Shown here piece by piece: positions 45,033 through 57,095 of a stretch of DNA of 64,000 bases (position 1 is its first letter; each line of letters opens with the position of its first letter). The notes under the pieces are model-generated. The model did not search any database. It saw nothing but the letters and a program-made list of their open reading frames with translations, and was not told the DNA's origin. The position numbers and the translations under genes are program-made. Source of the stretch: Catenaria anguillulae PL171 (Eukaryota > Blastocladiomycota > Blastocladiomycetes > Blastocladiales > Catenariaceae); NCBI GenBank assembly GCA_002102555.1, contig MCFL01000064.1:1-64000 (forward strand), given 5' to 3'.

Positions 45033-46732
45033 GGCTGACGTCTATTTGTAGGTACTAGGCGCTTGAATGACGATGCAAAAGTGGGAAATCGGGCCCAAGC
45101 TAAAGGTGTGTGCAACACCAAAGGTGACAAGTTAGCATCCACCGTGCGCATGATCCAGAAGATCCAAGGACTGAAGCTATAGCTCCAAGTACCAAGTATT
45201 GAGTTGCATAGGAGTGGGCAAGTGGAGAAGTGGGCGGGGTTGACTTGTGGGAATACGTGTGACTTAGGGAATATGGAGAGAATGGAAGGTGGGTTGAAGC
45301 TGGAGTTGGGTCCGTCCGTCGCCCACTTCCTGACTGAGGCCCGGCGCAATGGCAGAAACGAATCAGAAATGAGAAATCAAGAAATGACGTGAGGGAAGTC
45401 AATGCTTCAGTGGTCGGTAGTTGGCCAGTGGGGCGTGTCGAGTGGTGAGTTCACGGACGGCGCAGGTGATCGCTCGTCTGTGCTGAAGCGTACATACGCT
45501 GCTGAAAGGACGGCGCGAAGGCGGTGGCGGAGGGTCAAAGTCTTGTGCGCTCGCGGAGATTGAGGACGAACTTTGAGCTGGCGAAAGAAAGTGAAATGAA
45601 TCGTGAAAAAGCAGACAAGTAGGTATGGCGATGAATGCATGGGGCCGAGTCGAGTGTTGGGAACTGTTGAAAGAGCTCGGACAAGAGGTTTATTGTTTGT
45701 AGGATGCAAGGTTTTGATGAATGAAACGGAAACGGATCACCTCTCAGACTCCCGGTTCTCTTTGTCTTGGCTGCGCTGCGCCAAAATAAGAAAGGTGTGG
45801 CAGCCGTCGCTTGAGCGGTATCCCCTTGTCTCGCACGTGCACGCACTCTTCCGGTGGCATTGCATTACCCTCGGGCATGATACGTGCGAAAACTGAAGCG
45901 TGTTTGATAAAGGGCAAATAGCGTCAAGGCGGGTGGGGAATACTTTTGGAAATGATAGTGACACGCGATACTGGGCTCGGTGCATCAGCCACTTTACAAC
46001 GGAGAGATGTGCGGAGTGGGGAGAAGGAAGTTAAAACACAGCACACAGGGCAGCACAGGATTTCAGACAATGTATCGTGTCCCAGGTAAACCACTGGCAT
46101 ATGCATGTAGGAAAGGTCACCGGAATGTGTCTGCCCCATGCTGAAGCAACTATAGCTTGGTTCAAGTGAGACAAATGCCAGGTTGGTTGGTGGCGTTCTG
46201 ATCGTCGTGAGACACATGGCCTGATCGAAGGGAAGTGCTGCAGTGCGAGCGAGTGGCCTCTGACAGACTCCGTGGTCACGAGCTATAGGTACTACTACCT
46301 AGGCCCGACTAGTCAAAGAAAGGGTTGGCGAAGGGCAACTGACTCGGCTGCACCACAGAGAACAACTGTCGACTGTGATCAACTGCCGACATGCATGGGC
46401 CGCTGGGCCTGGAATTATGAAGGAAAACATCATGGCTCTCGACTCTCGAGCCCAGGGTCTGCGACTCTTCATGCGCCTTCAGTTCCCCGCTGCACATCAT
46501 GTGCATGCAGCCTGAGCATGGATCGGGGCTTCAGCCGCGGCACGGCAGCGGTCCAAGTGAAGACCTAGGGATGACCACCGTTGCCGACAAATACGAGTAC
46601 CAGGCAGATAGTTCGTATAAGAAGGGCATGTGTCCCCTCACCCAATTGGACCTCGGTACCCTCTGCTCTCTGCATGAAGCACGGACCACCCGACTCGTGC
46701 CGTCCCCTCTTCGCCTCACGCCAGCTGTGATC
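45033..46732. other. Intergenic region between divergent NOX and kleisin genes
   Basis: 1.7 kb without a supported gene. Short open frames here lack protein-like composition. It presumably holds both promoters and 5' UTRs. Confidence 0.45.
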
Positions 46733-49053
46733 ATGCTTCACGCCACCACGACCCACGGCCAAGGTCACGGCCACGGCCATCGCCTCTTGACAAGGGGCGC
46801 CAACGGCAGCCTGTCGCTCGTGTGGATTGCCGCCACGCTGGGGCCCAAGGCGCACCTCAAGCGCATCTCCAAACGCGAAATTGTCTCGCTCAATGTCCCC
46901 GCCGCCTGCCGCTTGATTGCCGAGCCGACTCTGGACAGAGAAACGATGCCACTGCGCATCTCGTCAACGCTGCTCTCGGGTGTGTCGAGGGTCTATGGCC
47001 AGCAGTACAATCTTCACTTTAGTACGCCGTCTCCCACTACTCACCTCCGGATTGCAACAAAAAGTCTGATCGCGTCTCGTGATGGACAGACAATGTCATC
47101 AATGTCATTGACCAAATCCGCCTACACATGTCCTCCAAGCGGCCCACCGACATCACTCTCGACCAGCCCAAAGTCTCGGACGAGAACCGCGTCGAAACCA
47201 TCACGCTCCCGCTCTACCCAGACATTGACCTTTTCGGCCCCGCCATCACCCTGGACATGCCCACTTTTCTCCCACCGTTGACTCCTATCGCACCCGCCGC
47301 GTTTCCCGAAGAGTTCTTGCCCGCTCCCGGTGGAGCCCCATTGGGCTTCCGTGCTGGCACGCCGTCCATGGAACTCGGCCGCGGCTACGAGCCCACGGGC
47401 ATTGGCATGGCAAGTGACCTGACAACCAGCGACTTTGGCGGCTACGCGGGCGGCTACGTGTTTCCCGAGTCGGCTCGTGCAGGCGCGGACCAAGAATCTC
47501 CCTCATTCGTCTCCTCTACTACACGCACGTCGATCTCGACGCGCCGCGTCAGCGGTTTGCGTGCGGCAGCCGGTGCAGGCGCAGGTCCAATTCCAACCAT
47601 TTCCGAGCTGGCCATGGCCGAGGAGCGCGAGCATGGCATCATGGATTTGGACTTAGGTCTCGACTTGCCGCCGATCCCCGCACAAGTAGCCGGTCAAGAA
47701 GATATCGGTGGGCCACTCGGGTTCGAGCGCATGTCTCCACTACTCCAGGCATTGCCGTCACTTTCACCGAACCAGCCGCACGTCCGCCACGTGCCTTGTT
47801 TGGCGAGCCCATGATTCCTCCGCTCATGATTGAAGAAGAACATCCCGCCGCGTTCCACGAAGAAGAACAAGAGGAGCCACTGCAAGACCTCGAGCCTCTC
47901 CCGAAACGCCGCCGCGTTGTGGGCCCACGTCACCCGCGGCTCGACCAAATGACCGAGCTGCCTGCAGCGTACTGGCGCGACCCACCCATTTTGCAGCGTG
48001 CCATGCTTTTGCGGCCGGCACGCCTACCAGGGATGAGGTGTTGGATCGCGTGTTTGACCCGCTGATTGCTGACATCAATGAAGACTTTGCCGGATTGGGT
48101 CGTGTTCATCTGTTTGCGCGGCAACATGCACGTCTTGAACATGAAGAGTTCGCGCCTGTGGCCGCTCGGATTCCACCACCGCCAGCGGCCGCAGCCGAGG
48201 AATTTGGCTATCCCACATACGCCGAGCGCATGTACACACCAGAGCCCGAAACTCGTCGTGCGCGTTCCGTGTCTGCGGACCTGGGCCACCTTGGCGACGT
48301 GTCGATTGAGCCGTTTCGCCCGCCGTACGCGTTTGGAATCGAGGACTTGACTGCCGAGCAGCAGGAGCCGCCGAGATTGCCGAGCGATTTGGAGTCGCCG
48401 GGCAGGGTGGCTGGGTTTGTGCCGCCGATTAGTCCCATAATGTACGTCCTTTCTTCTGCTTGGATGTGACAAGAGTTGGGAATGCTCACGTGGCCTATTT
48501 TTTGCAGGGGTCCCGGCTTGATGTCCGACATTTCGTCCATGGCGAGCAGGCCTGAACCACAGCTCTTGTTTCCGCCGTCGCCAATGCTTGAGCCGATGCG
48601 CGAAATGACTGGTTCGTCTAACCTATCATGACTAACCCTGAGTTTTTCACTCGCTCATTCCCACTCGTTCGTTCGTGCTGCCAACTGCAGAGGAGCCCGC
48701 CGACATCTCGACTGCCCAATACGCCTCGGCCATGCAGCAACAATCGTTCAACTTTTATCAGCGGACCAAGGTGCTCCTTGAAGCTTCGGCCACGGGTGAA
48801 CTTGTCTTTGACGACATGTTGCCTGCCAGAACGCGGGTAGTTGCTGCTCAGGCCTTTTATCATTTGCTGAGTACGCCGATTTGGCTTGTCGAGTACGTCC
48901 GTCGGATGCTGGCTGACAAACACCTTGAATGTTGCCTTGACAGCTTTGGCGACTCAGAGGAAGCTCAAGGTGCACCAAGAGGCGCCGTATGAGGCGATTA
49001 CCGTCATGGGTGTGGAGGAAGAGGAGGAGCGAGAGACGATGGAGGAGTTGTAA
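46733..49053 (+). CDS. Kleisin subunit of cohesin (Rec8/Rad21 family)
   Basis: The N-terminal Smc3-binding fold is recognisable: LLTRGANGSLSLVWIAATLG, SLNVPAACRLI, PLRISSTLLSGVSRVYGQQ. The first intron follows (~47,021-47,092), then NVINVIDQIRLHM. A long Pro/Glu-rich linker occupies the middle. The C-terminal winged helix is split by an intron (48,872-48,943) and reads RVVAAQAFYHLLTLATQRKLKVHQEAPYEAI. Kleisins close the cohesin ring and are cut by separase (family knowledge). The N-terminus looks somewhat more like Rec8 than Rad21, but this is not decisive. Two one-base losses (47,737-47,738 and 48,030-48,032) interrupt the linker. The ATG is at 46,733. Confidence 0.8.
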
Positions 49054-49465
49054 ATAGTTTTACGTCTTTCGAGTGCGTTCGTTGATGTTCGTGGCTGCCA
49101 AGCGCTTTTCCGCTGTCCCAATTCATTGTCGTTCATTCTCCCCTTTCCTCACCCCGACATTCAGTTCTTTTGCTCATCTTGCGTCATGACCTTGCTTCAC
49201 GATCATTTGCAGTTATCCTCGATTCCATTCTCACACAATCATCCTGTGACCCTCCGATTCCTTGCTCTTGGTTTGTTTCAACGGCTGTGCTGTGCTGTCT
49301 GTATATATATTTAACATACTTTATGAAAAACAAGGCCAAACAGGACCAGGAACATGGTATCTATGAGGTTTAAGAATGAGAGAGCCGTAGGGTATTCATA
49401 AATAGAAAAGCCGAAAAAGAAATGGCGACAGGGAAAGGGAAGCCAACCAGCCGCTCAACGGGGGC
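49054..49465. other. Convergent intergenic region
   Basis: 412 bp between the kleisin and WD40-like stop codons. No gene supported. Confidence 0.45.
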
Positions 49466-51404
49466 TCACACATCCAACTCAAGCTCTGCAATCTCTTCCA
49501 CCCTCTCGGCCGCCTGCTCCTCCATCCACGCTGCATGTTCGCCATCCCCCTCCATGCGATCCTCGGCTTGCTCTTCTTGAGCTCCAGAGCCAAAGCCTAC
49601 GCCGGCCAACCACTCCTCCTCCACGACAACATCCACTTCCGCGGATGACACACCTCCGTGCACACTCACCTCGTCACACCCAAGGGCAAGCGCACACGCC
49701 TCCATACCCACGACCAACACTCGCTCATCGTCAGAGGCAGCCACCCTGGAAATCAGTCCCTTGCGCACAGGTACCGCGTGCCACGGCACAACGCCATTGT
49801 GCTCGTCCGTCAACCCACGAGCCGTTGCATTACGCTCCAAAGCCGCACGACGTGCGGCCGCCAGAACCTGGTCTGGTGGATTGTTTGGCACAGACGAGGG
49901 GGACCGGAGGGTGGCCCAATTGGCATGTGTCCATGCACGCATGACGGACGCGGACACGGATCCGAGCTGAGCCTCGGCGATGGTGGGTGCGGCCGTGGCG
50001 AGCTGGGCAATGTCCCAGAACCGGACAACGCCGTCGCCTGCGACAGTCACAAGAAGGTTGGAGTGCCGGAGCCAGCGGGTGTCGTACACGTTCGGCTCTG
50101 CAAGCGTCACTAATGAGTCAAATAGAAAGCACGTCAGCGCAATGGATGGAAAAAGAATACAGCGTCTTGGAAAGAGAAAAGCTGTGAAATACCCTCGTGC
50201 TCGAGCAGTGCAAGGGCTCGCGAGGGATCGTGCAAATCAAATACACGGGCCATTCGCTCGTTGCCGCCAAGAACGAGGTACCGGTTGCACCGGCTGAGCG
50301 TCATCACGTCCACATCGGTCAAGTCGGTAAACACCGACCTGTCGATTGTAAACTCTGAACATGGCCGCCCCGTCCCGTCGTGCAACTTGATGCGATGCAC
50401 GCACCGATCCGAGCCCTCAATCTCGCTCGTGGAAAACCACACAAACTCTCCATCCACCTGATCCACAGCAACGCCTGCAACGGACCAAGGCCACTCGACC
50501 GCCTGGCGATCGACAAGTACGCCGCCACCTTCCAAACTGGCCCTTAGCCACGGCCCATGCACCTTGCCGAATGCGCGCACATCCAACACCAGGACGGCTG
50601 CGGGACCAACCGCGTCTCCAAAATTCGTCCGATCCGTTCCCACGACAAGCAAATGCGCGCCGGCACCTGCGCCAAACCCGAGCGCCGTGATACCCGGCGG
50701 CGCCGCCGCCGTTCCCACTGTTGCCTCAACCTTGGCAAACAAGCCCCTGTTCCTGCGCCGCGCGAGCCGCTCAATGTTGACCAGAATCACCGTGCCATCA
50801 TCACACCCAAGCGCAACGAGCTGCGGCCACACGGGCGATTGCGCGCCCGTGGCAACACGTGACGGGAGCGTCTCGAGCCGGCAGGCAACTCGACTTGCAC
50901 TCCGGTGCGTACGTTGGTCAGGCGAATCTGGCCAAACGGCTGGATTTCCGGGCCGCTGAGTGTTTCGTGGGCATACGCCGATCCGCCCGCCGACAGCACG
51001 TAGCCGTTGAATGCCAAGGTCACGCACACGGTGCAATAGACTGCAAACCTCGGCTCGGCCGCTGGGGCATCCATGGGGGTAGGCGGCAACTGCGCAAACC
51101 GAGGATCCGCCACCTCAAGCCGATGCGCCGCATCGCTTGACCAAACCCGGCGCACGCCCACATTGGCAACCATCAAATTGCCGTCCCGATTCTCCGTGAC
51201 AGTTGGCTTGGCCGCAGATGCGATGGCAAATGCCGTGCCTGCGACCAACGTCACGGCCTCGACATCGCCCGAAGTGGGCGCAATCAGCACGCGCGGGTGC
51301 ATTGCCGTGCGCAAGTGTGACCGGTGCATATGCGTCTGTGCAGCGTGCCCACACAGTTGGCGGTCACGCAGGTAGCGTGCGTGCGAGCCGTGTGCTGCGG
51401 GCAA
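49466..51404 (-). CDS. WD40-like beta-propeller protein, function unknown
   Basis: The minus-strand reading has repeat-like blades: PQLVALGCDDGTVILVNIERL, MTLSRCNRYLVLGGNERMARVFDLHD, and NVYDTRWLRHSNLLVTVAGDGVVRFWDIA. The last block follows an intron (~50,110-50,192). It ends with an acidic tail. The C-terminal DERVLVVGMEA segment resembles the uncharacterised fungal WD40 proteins carrying DUF2415 (tentative). A one-base loss near 50,878-50,882 separates ELPAG from LETLPSRVATGA. The start is unclear: MHPRVLIAP (51,302) is possible, but a His/Pro-rich open region upstream to ~51,910 may be a 5' exon. Confidence 0.6.
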
Positions 51405-52100
51405 GGGGTCGCACCGGCCGGCGGCTGCAGTGCCGGAAGCAATGGCACGTGGGGCGGGGCCGGAGGTGGGAGAGGCAGCGTTGGTAATGGCGGATGAGGA
51501 GGGTGGTAGCGGCCAGAGTGTGTTGCGTGGCGCGAGTGCGGGGCGACTTGGCGGACAGACAGGAAGGGGGGTCGAAGGCTAGGGTGGGGGTAAGGGCGGC
51601 GTGTGGTGTGGATGGGTTGAATGGCGGTGGATCGTGCGTTCGGTAGATCGGTGCAGGCGGTGGAAGAGTGCCGGCCGGCGAGGCTTGGTGCTGGCCGCAG
51701 TAACAAGGCTGAGAGATCATTGCCTGACGGCAGAGCAAGCGATGGGCCGTACGCGGGACGGCAAGCCTGGCAATGTCGTTGGCCACGATGGCAGCATGGT
51801 GGTTGATGATCAAGGGCTGGTCTTGGTCTTGGTTTGGATGACCTGGCTGCGAGCGGCCGCGTGATCGTACAGGCGACAGATCGGCCATGCTTGGAGGCGA
51901 AGGGTAGCAGTGTTCCATTGAGGGATGCATCGTGTTGCTCCGAGTGCATAGAGATATTGCCGAGGTTGGTTCATGTCGTCACCCCGAAATGGAATGCCAT
52001 CACGACAATGTATATATCAACAGGATGTATGATAACTATGATATGTACAAATCGCTCTCACATTACATCAGCGCAGACACGGACAGTCGGATACTGTATG
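51405..52100. other. Possible 5' exon or promoter of the WD40-like gene
   Basis: A minus-strand frame (51,930-51,364) is open and rich in His, Pro and Arg, starting MHPSMEHCYPS. Its composition could be a disordered N-terminus or chance. Nothing else is supported. Confidence 0.3.
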
Positions 52101-52479
52101 CTAGTTGGCACCCTTGGCCGGCGACACCACACCCTGGCCCTGGCCATCGTGTCCTGTACCAGGAGCAGTCGAGGGGATCGGAATCCCATCCAGCGGACTC
52201 AATCCCAACGACAGGCGCACCCGCTGAATCTCCTGGTCCATGTACTGCTTGGACTCGCGGTGCTCGGGAAACAGGCTTGGAGACGAGTAGAATACGGCGC
52301 CTCCGAGCGCTGCCAGACTCCCCCTGTTGACGGTTTACCAAGTCATCAAGGTGCGGCCGAGGAGGTGGGTTAGTATCCAGGGCCATGCCCAAGGCTGGAC
52401 AAGTAGAGTCGGCGGGGTGGTACTCGACGGACCAAAAGAAGGCTGGATGCTTGAATAGAGACGACAATTGTTGAGCCAT
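52101..52479 (-). CDS. Hypothetical small protein with one hydrophobic segment
   Basis: Starts MAQQLSSLFKHPAFFWSVEYHPADS (52,479) and, after restoring one base in the C run at 52,320-52,324, reads on as GGSLAALGGAVFYSSPSLFP, EHRESKQYMDQEIQRVRLSLG and PAKGAN-stop (52,101). This gives about 126 residues. The Gly/Ala-rich segment could be a short membrane helix. The two halves join smoothly only with the added base, matching lesions in neighbouring genes. I do not recognise the family. Confidence 0.5.
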
Positions 52480-53345
52480 GCTGGTCGGTGCGTGATTGCT
52501 GACAGTCGAGTCACAGTGTCAATAGTGCAAAGCTGAGGTTTCAGGCTGGCACATCCCAATCATGTTTCGTTGTGCTATCTCGGACGGTCCCAGGTCTCAC
52601 GCGGTCGGATCGGAGGCCCATCTCATTGATCACCCTCAATCTCAACGGCCTCCTGAAGTTGGGCCAAGCCCAAAACAATTGGGAATTGTAACTGGCAAGA
52701 CTGCACGGTTGCGAGTAAGTATATCTTGAGTGACTGGCCAACCTGGTTATTGCTCACAATTCGTCAACAAAGAATTGAAGGGAGCCTTGAAGCACTGCGG
52801 CCAGCCAAGTCTCGGCGCGGATTTGCATGATTCGGAATCGGGCAATCGGAAGCATTTGCTGGCAAGTCCAAATCTGGCCAATAGCCGGGATGAAATGGTG
52901 GCTGTGAGAGGCGTCGCTGCACATGGCAAAGACGTACAGTAGATGGAAGCAAGTTCTGGAAGATGATGGTGAGGCTTGGACACGGCTTGACGAGATGAAA
53001 ATGCCAACAACCGGGCAACTCTGGACGTGGTTGAGTTTGCGGTGCCTGCCGATTGTACTCAGTTTTTGTTATGTTTCAACGTCGGCCGTGGGCGCAGCAC
53101 CGATGCAGAAGCTGCCAGAAGGCGCGGCAAGGTGATGGGCGAGATCGTCCATGGCCACACAGCCGAGTAAAGTGCCACCGATGGAGCTTCCCAGAGACAC
53201 ACACTCAACAGACAGACAGAAGCCCAGGGTATAAAGAGGAGGCGTCTTCCCGCGACTCTCCTTCCTCTCTCGCACAAACCCCACATTGTCTCGCGCACTC
53301 GCAAACGTCACGAATCACTCATCCCTCTTCATCACCAACATCAAC
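52480..53345. other. Intergenic region upstream of PNP
   Basis: Divergent from the small gene. The sequence just before PNP is rich in CATCAACATCAACATG-type leader. No gene supported. Confidence 0.45.
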
Positions 53346-54281
53346 ATGGCACCCGTCGTCCCCACCCTCAAGGAGTACCAAGCCGCCGCCGACTACCTCC
53401 GCTCGCGCATCCCCGCCGACGCCAAGCCCACGGTCGGCATTGTGTGCGGATCCGGCCTCGGCCAACTCTTCACGCTGCTTCAAGAGCCCGTCTCTGTCGA
53501 CTACGAAGAGATCCCGTCCTTTGTCAAGTCGACCGTTGCCGGCCACGCGGGCAAGCTCGTCTTTGGCCGCCTCGGCAAGCAATACGTGATCTGCATGGTG
53601 GGCCGCTTCCACCCGTACGAGGGCTACACGCCACAGCAAGTCACCTTCCCGCACCGTGTCATGGCCCTGCTCGGCATCAAGCTTCTCATTGTGACCAACG
53701 CCGCGGGCGGCCTCAACGAGTCGTACAATGTGGGCGACATCATGTGCATTGCTGACCACGTTGCCATCCCCATGATTGCCGGCAACAACCCGCTCGTTGG
53801 CCCCAACATGGAAGAGTTTGGCCCGCGGTTCCCGCCCACATCGGATGCCTACCCCAAGACTGTCCGCAAACACGCCTTCAAGGTTGCCCACCAGCTCGGT
53901 CTTCTCAACAAGGTCCACGAGGGTGTCTACTGCTTTGTTTCTGGCCCGCAATACGAGACGCGCGCAGAGTGCCGCCTGCTGCGGTCGATTGGCGGTGATG
54001 CCGTGGGCATGTCGACTGTGCCCGAGGTTGTGATTGCCCGCCACGCCGGCATTGCCGTTCTCGGCTTCTCGCTCATCACCAACCGGGTCGTGTCTCAGCG
54101 CGAACCTTCCATCAAGGAGGAGCTCTTGCGCGAGCTCGAGGGCAAGACCGACAAGGTCGAGGAGAAGGTTGTCCATGCCTCGCACGCTGAGGTGTTGGCC
54201 GCGTCCAAGGATTTTGCCACCGATGTGCTCAACTTGGTTCGCAAGGTTGTTGAGGAGTTGCACACTGTTGAAGGTTTCTGA
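53346..54281 (+). CDS. PNP1: Purine nucleoside phosphorylase
   Basis: Intronless, 311 residues, starting at the ATG after CATCAACATCAAC. It has the trimeric PNP signatures: GIVCGSGLGQL phosphate loop, GHAGKLVFGRLG, GRFHPYEGYTPQQVTFPHRVM, TNAAGGLNESY, DHVAIP, GPQYETRAECRLLR and AVGMSTVPEVVIARHAGI. The purine-site Asn is in GFSLITNRV. The enzyme cleaves inosine and guanosine with phosphate for purine salvage in the cytosol (family knowledge). Length and motifs are normal. This frame needs no correction. Confidence 0.96.
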   Translation: MAPVVPTLKEYQAAADYLRSRIPADAKPTVGIVCGSGLGQLFTLLQEPVSVDYEEIPSFVKSTVAGHAGKLVFGRLGKQYVICMVGRFHPYEGYTPQQVTFPHRVMALLGIKLLIVTNAAGGLNESYNVGDIMCIADHVAIPMIAGNNPLVGPNMEEFGPRFPPTSDAYPKTVRKHAFKVAHQLGLLNKVHEGVYCFVSGPQYETRAECRLLRSIGGDAVGMSTVPEVVIARHAGIAVLGFSLITNRVVSQREPSIKEELLRELEGKTDKVEEKVVHASHAEVLAASKDFATDVLNLVRKVVEELHTVEGF

Positions 54282-54939
54282 AGCGACCAAGTCTGCGGCG
54301 TGTCAAAATGTCGATTGTACTTGTTGTCATCGTCGTGTCGCCGTCATCGCTCATTGCACACTTGTTTCATAACTCTTTTCTTTCCCCCTCTCCCCTTTTG
54401 GAGTGATGCTCTCACCTTGGCCCATTTTTTTATTCCAAATTTATCATCTCGGATTGGGCCACTGTCTCCTCCCGTTGTCTTTGGCGTTTGTGAATGCAAA
54501 CAATCACCATACACGAAGCAATTTTTTTTTCTGCTGTGAATCCATGCCAATGTTGGCATCCGCTTGCCTTAAGGATTTGGCAAGAGCCAGCAATTGCTTG
54601 GCGCCGGCTCACTGCTGGCATTTGCCTCGCTCCATTGGTGCTTGCTTCATGACCTGTGTGCCGCTCAAGGAGAAACTTTGCTGCCGACTGACATGCGCTT
54701 GAGTCACTCACGGCACGGCGCGCCACCCATCCAGACCAGACCACAGCAGTCCAGACCCGACTTGCCAAGTCTGAGAAGGACCGTTGGGCAGTGGTGGTCG
54801 TTTCAATTGCCAAGGTGAGGACGAGTACAAATGCCGAGCTCGGCCCGCCGCCCTCCAGCATATGTAGCCTGTAGCCTTACTCTCATCGACTCGGATAGTA
54901 TTGACCACATGCCAGCACCCGCCCACATACTCCAGCACC
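54282..54939. other. Intergenic spacer
   Basis: No gene supported between PNP and the U-box gene. Confidence 0.45.
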
Positions 54940-57095
54940 ATGACCACGTTCCCGTCCGCCTTCATTTGCCCAATCACCAAGGCCGTCATGCGCGACCCGG
55001 TCATTGACCGCGACGGCAACTCATTTGAGCGTGCCGCCATCCAAGAATGGCTCGCCCAGCACGGCACCTCGCCAATCACCCGTAACCCAATGTCGGTCTC
55101 GGATCTCGTTCCCAACCGTGACCTTCGCCATCTCATCGAGAGCTCACTTGGCGCTACACCTTCCGCGCCGCCGAGCGTGCAACCCACTGCTGCTGCCGTT
55201 GCCATCGCTCTTCCGACCGATGAGGTTGTGCGCGTCACGGCCGAACAAGACGGCGACCGCCTCTGGGTGCGCATCCACCCAGAAAACTCGCAAACACGCT
55301 CACCCGTCGACCTCGTGTGTGTGATTGACATTTCCGGATCCATGGGCACCGAGGCCGTCATCAAGACTGCCGCCGGCGTCGAAAACAACGGCCTTTCGAT
55401 TCTCGACGTGGTAAAGCACGCTCTCAAGACCATCATTGCCTCACTCGGCCCCAACGACACACTGAGTCTGGTGACATTTGAATCCAAGGCTCAAGTCCTT
55501 CGCGCTCGTGTGGCGACCACGGACGCAAACAAGCCTAGCCTGATCCAATCGGTCGACTCGATGCGGCCAATGGACATGACCAACCTGTGGGACGGCATGA
55601 AGAAGGGGCTTGGCATCTTTGCCGGCCACCAAGACGAGGGCAATAGCGAACAACGCGTTCCAGCCATGTTTATCCTCACGGATGGCCAGCCAAACATTGC
55701 CCCGCCGCGCGGCCACTGCGAGGCGATCAAGCGGTACACGGCCGAGCATGGTGTCCGATGCACGCTCAACACGTTTGGGTTTGGGTACTCGCTCGACTCG
55801 GAGCTATTGCACGATTTGGCAAAGTTGGGCGACGGGTTGTATTCCTTCATTCCTGACGCGGGCATGGTGGGCACCGTGTTTGTGCACGCGCTGGCAAACA
55901 CGTGCGCAACCATGTGCACCGATGTCGCATTCAAGATTGGCAACCAGGAGCATCGGATTGGCACCATTCAGTACGGGCAGACGCGCGACGTGGTTGTGGA
56001 TCGATCCAATGCCGCGGCGGCCGGCGAGCATATCCAACAAGTGGACGTGTCATATGTGCCCTGGTGGACCAACTCCAAGCACACGCTGCAAGTCGCTGTG
56101 GGTCCAGTCTCAGACAAGAACAAGCACGAGCTCGAGGCGCAGCACTTGCGACAAAAGGCTGCCGAGGCCATGGTTGCCAAGGATCAAGCCCCATTCAAGC
56201 CATTCTCGCCGCCCACCCAACCACCGACGGCCGTGTTACGGACAAGCGCATCCAGGACCTGCTGACGGACCTGACTGGCCAAGGCGTGCTCGCATTCGAA
56301 CCCGAACACTTTGCCCGCTGGGGCAAACACTACCTGCCGTCGCTCGGCCGCTCGCACTTGCTGCAGCAATGCAACAACTTCAAAGATCCCGGCGTCCAGC
56401 ACTACGGCGGCCCGCTCTTCAACACGTTGCGCGACAAGATGGACCGCATCTTTGACGACCTGCCCCCCGCCGTCCCTTCGATCCGCCAGTACGTTGACCG
56501 CCGCACAAACACGGTCAGGGCGTCCGCACCCGTCAGCATGGCGTCGTACAATTCGCGCGCCGACCCGTGCTTTGGCGGCGACTGCCTGATTGCCATGGCA
56601 GATGGATCAACGAAAAAAGTCGGCCATGTGCGCAAGGGTGACTTGGTCAAGACCGAACAGGGCGCCGCATTGGTCGAGTGTGTATTGAAGACGGTCAAGC
56701 CCGACCCGTCGTTGCTCGTGCGCCTCGGCAACCTTGCCATCACGCCCTGGCATCCCGTCAAGCACCACGGCAAGTGGGCGTTCCCATACGATGTCGCTTC
56801 GGCCGCCGCACATGCACGCGAGTGGCCTGGGATGGAGCAAAGTGTGGTGCCCGTGTACTCGCTTTTGCTGCAGCAGCATCACACGGTGATTATTGACGGT
56901 TGGGTGTGCGTGACGCTTGGGCATGGGTTGGTGCATGACCCCGTGTGCGGGCACCCGTTCTTTGCCGGCAATGAGGTTCGCGAGTGTTTGGAGAAGATGA
57001 AGGGGTTTGAGGACGGTCTGGTGTTGACAAGCGGGGTGGAGCGGGATTCAAAGACGGGGTTGGTGTGTGGGTTTGCCCCGTTGGATGAAGAGTGA
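54940..57095 (+). CDS. U-box / von Willebrand A / Hint-domain protein
   Basis: The N-terminal U-box starts FICPITKAVMRDPVIDRDGNSFERAAIQEWL; such domains bind E2 enzymes and act as ubiquitin ligases. A vWA domain follows with a MIDAS motif (DISGSMG, then DTLSLVTFESKAQ and FILTDGQPN). A Vint-like beta region and linker come next. The C-terminal Hint domain (CFGGDCLIAMADGSTKKVGHVRKGD ... TPWHPVKHHGKW ... VCVTLGHGLVHD) has the hedgehog/intein autoprocessing fold. The frame shifts at the C run 56,189-56,192 between the vWA/Vint part and HPTTDGRVTDKRIQDLL; one base restores it. Only about 70 residues follow the final Hint motif. Whether it self-cleaves is unknown. Start chosen at the ATG preceding the U-box. 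Confidence 0.85.

Noticed and set aside
53319-54290. 323-residue antisense open frame opposite PNP
   Set aside because: It mirrors the codon pattern of the well-supported PNP gene, has low-complexity Ala/Gly/Val/Glu composition and no recognisable domain.
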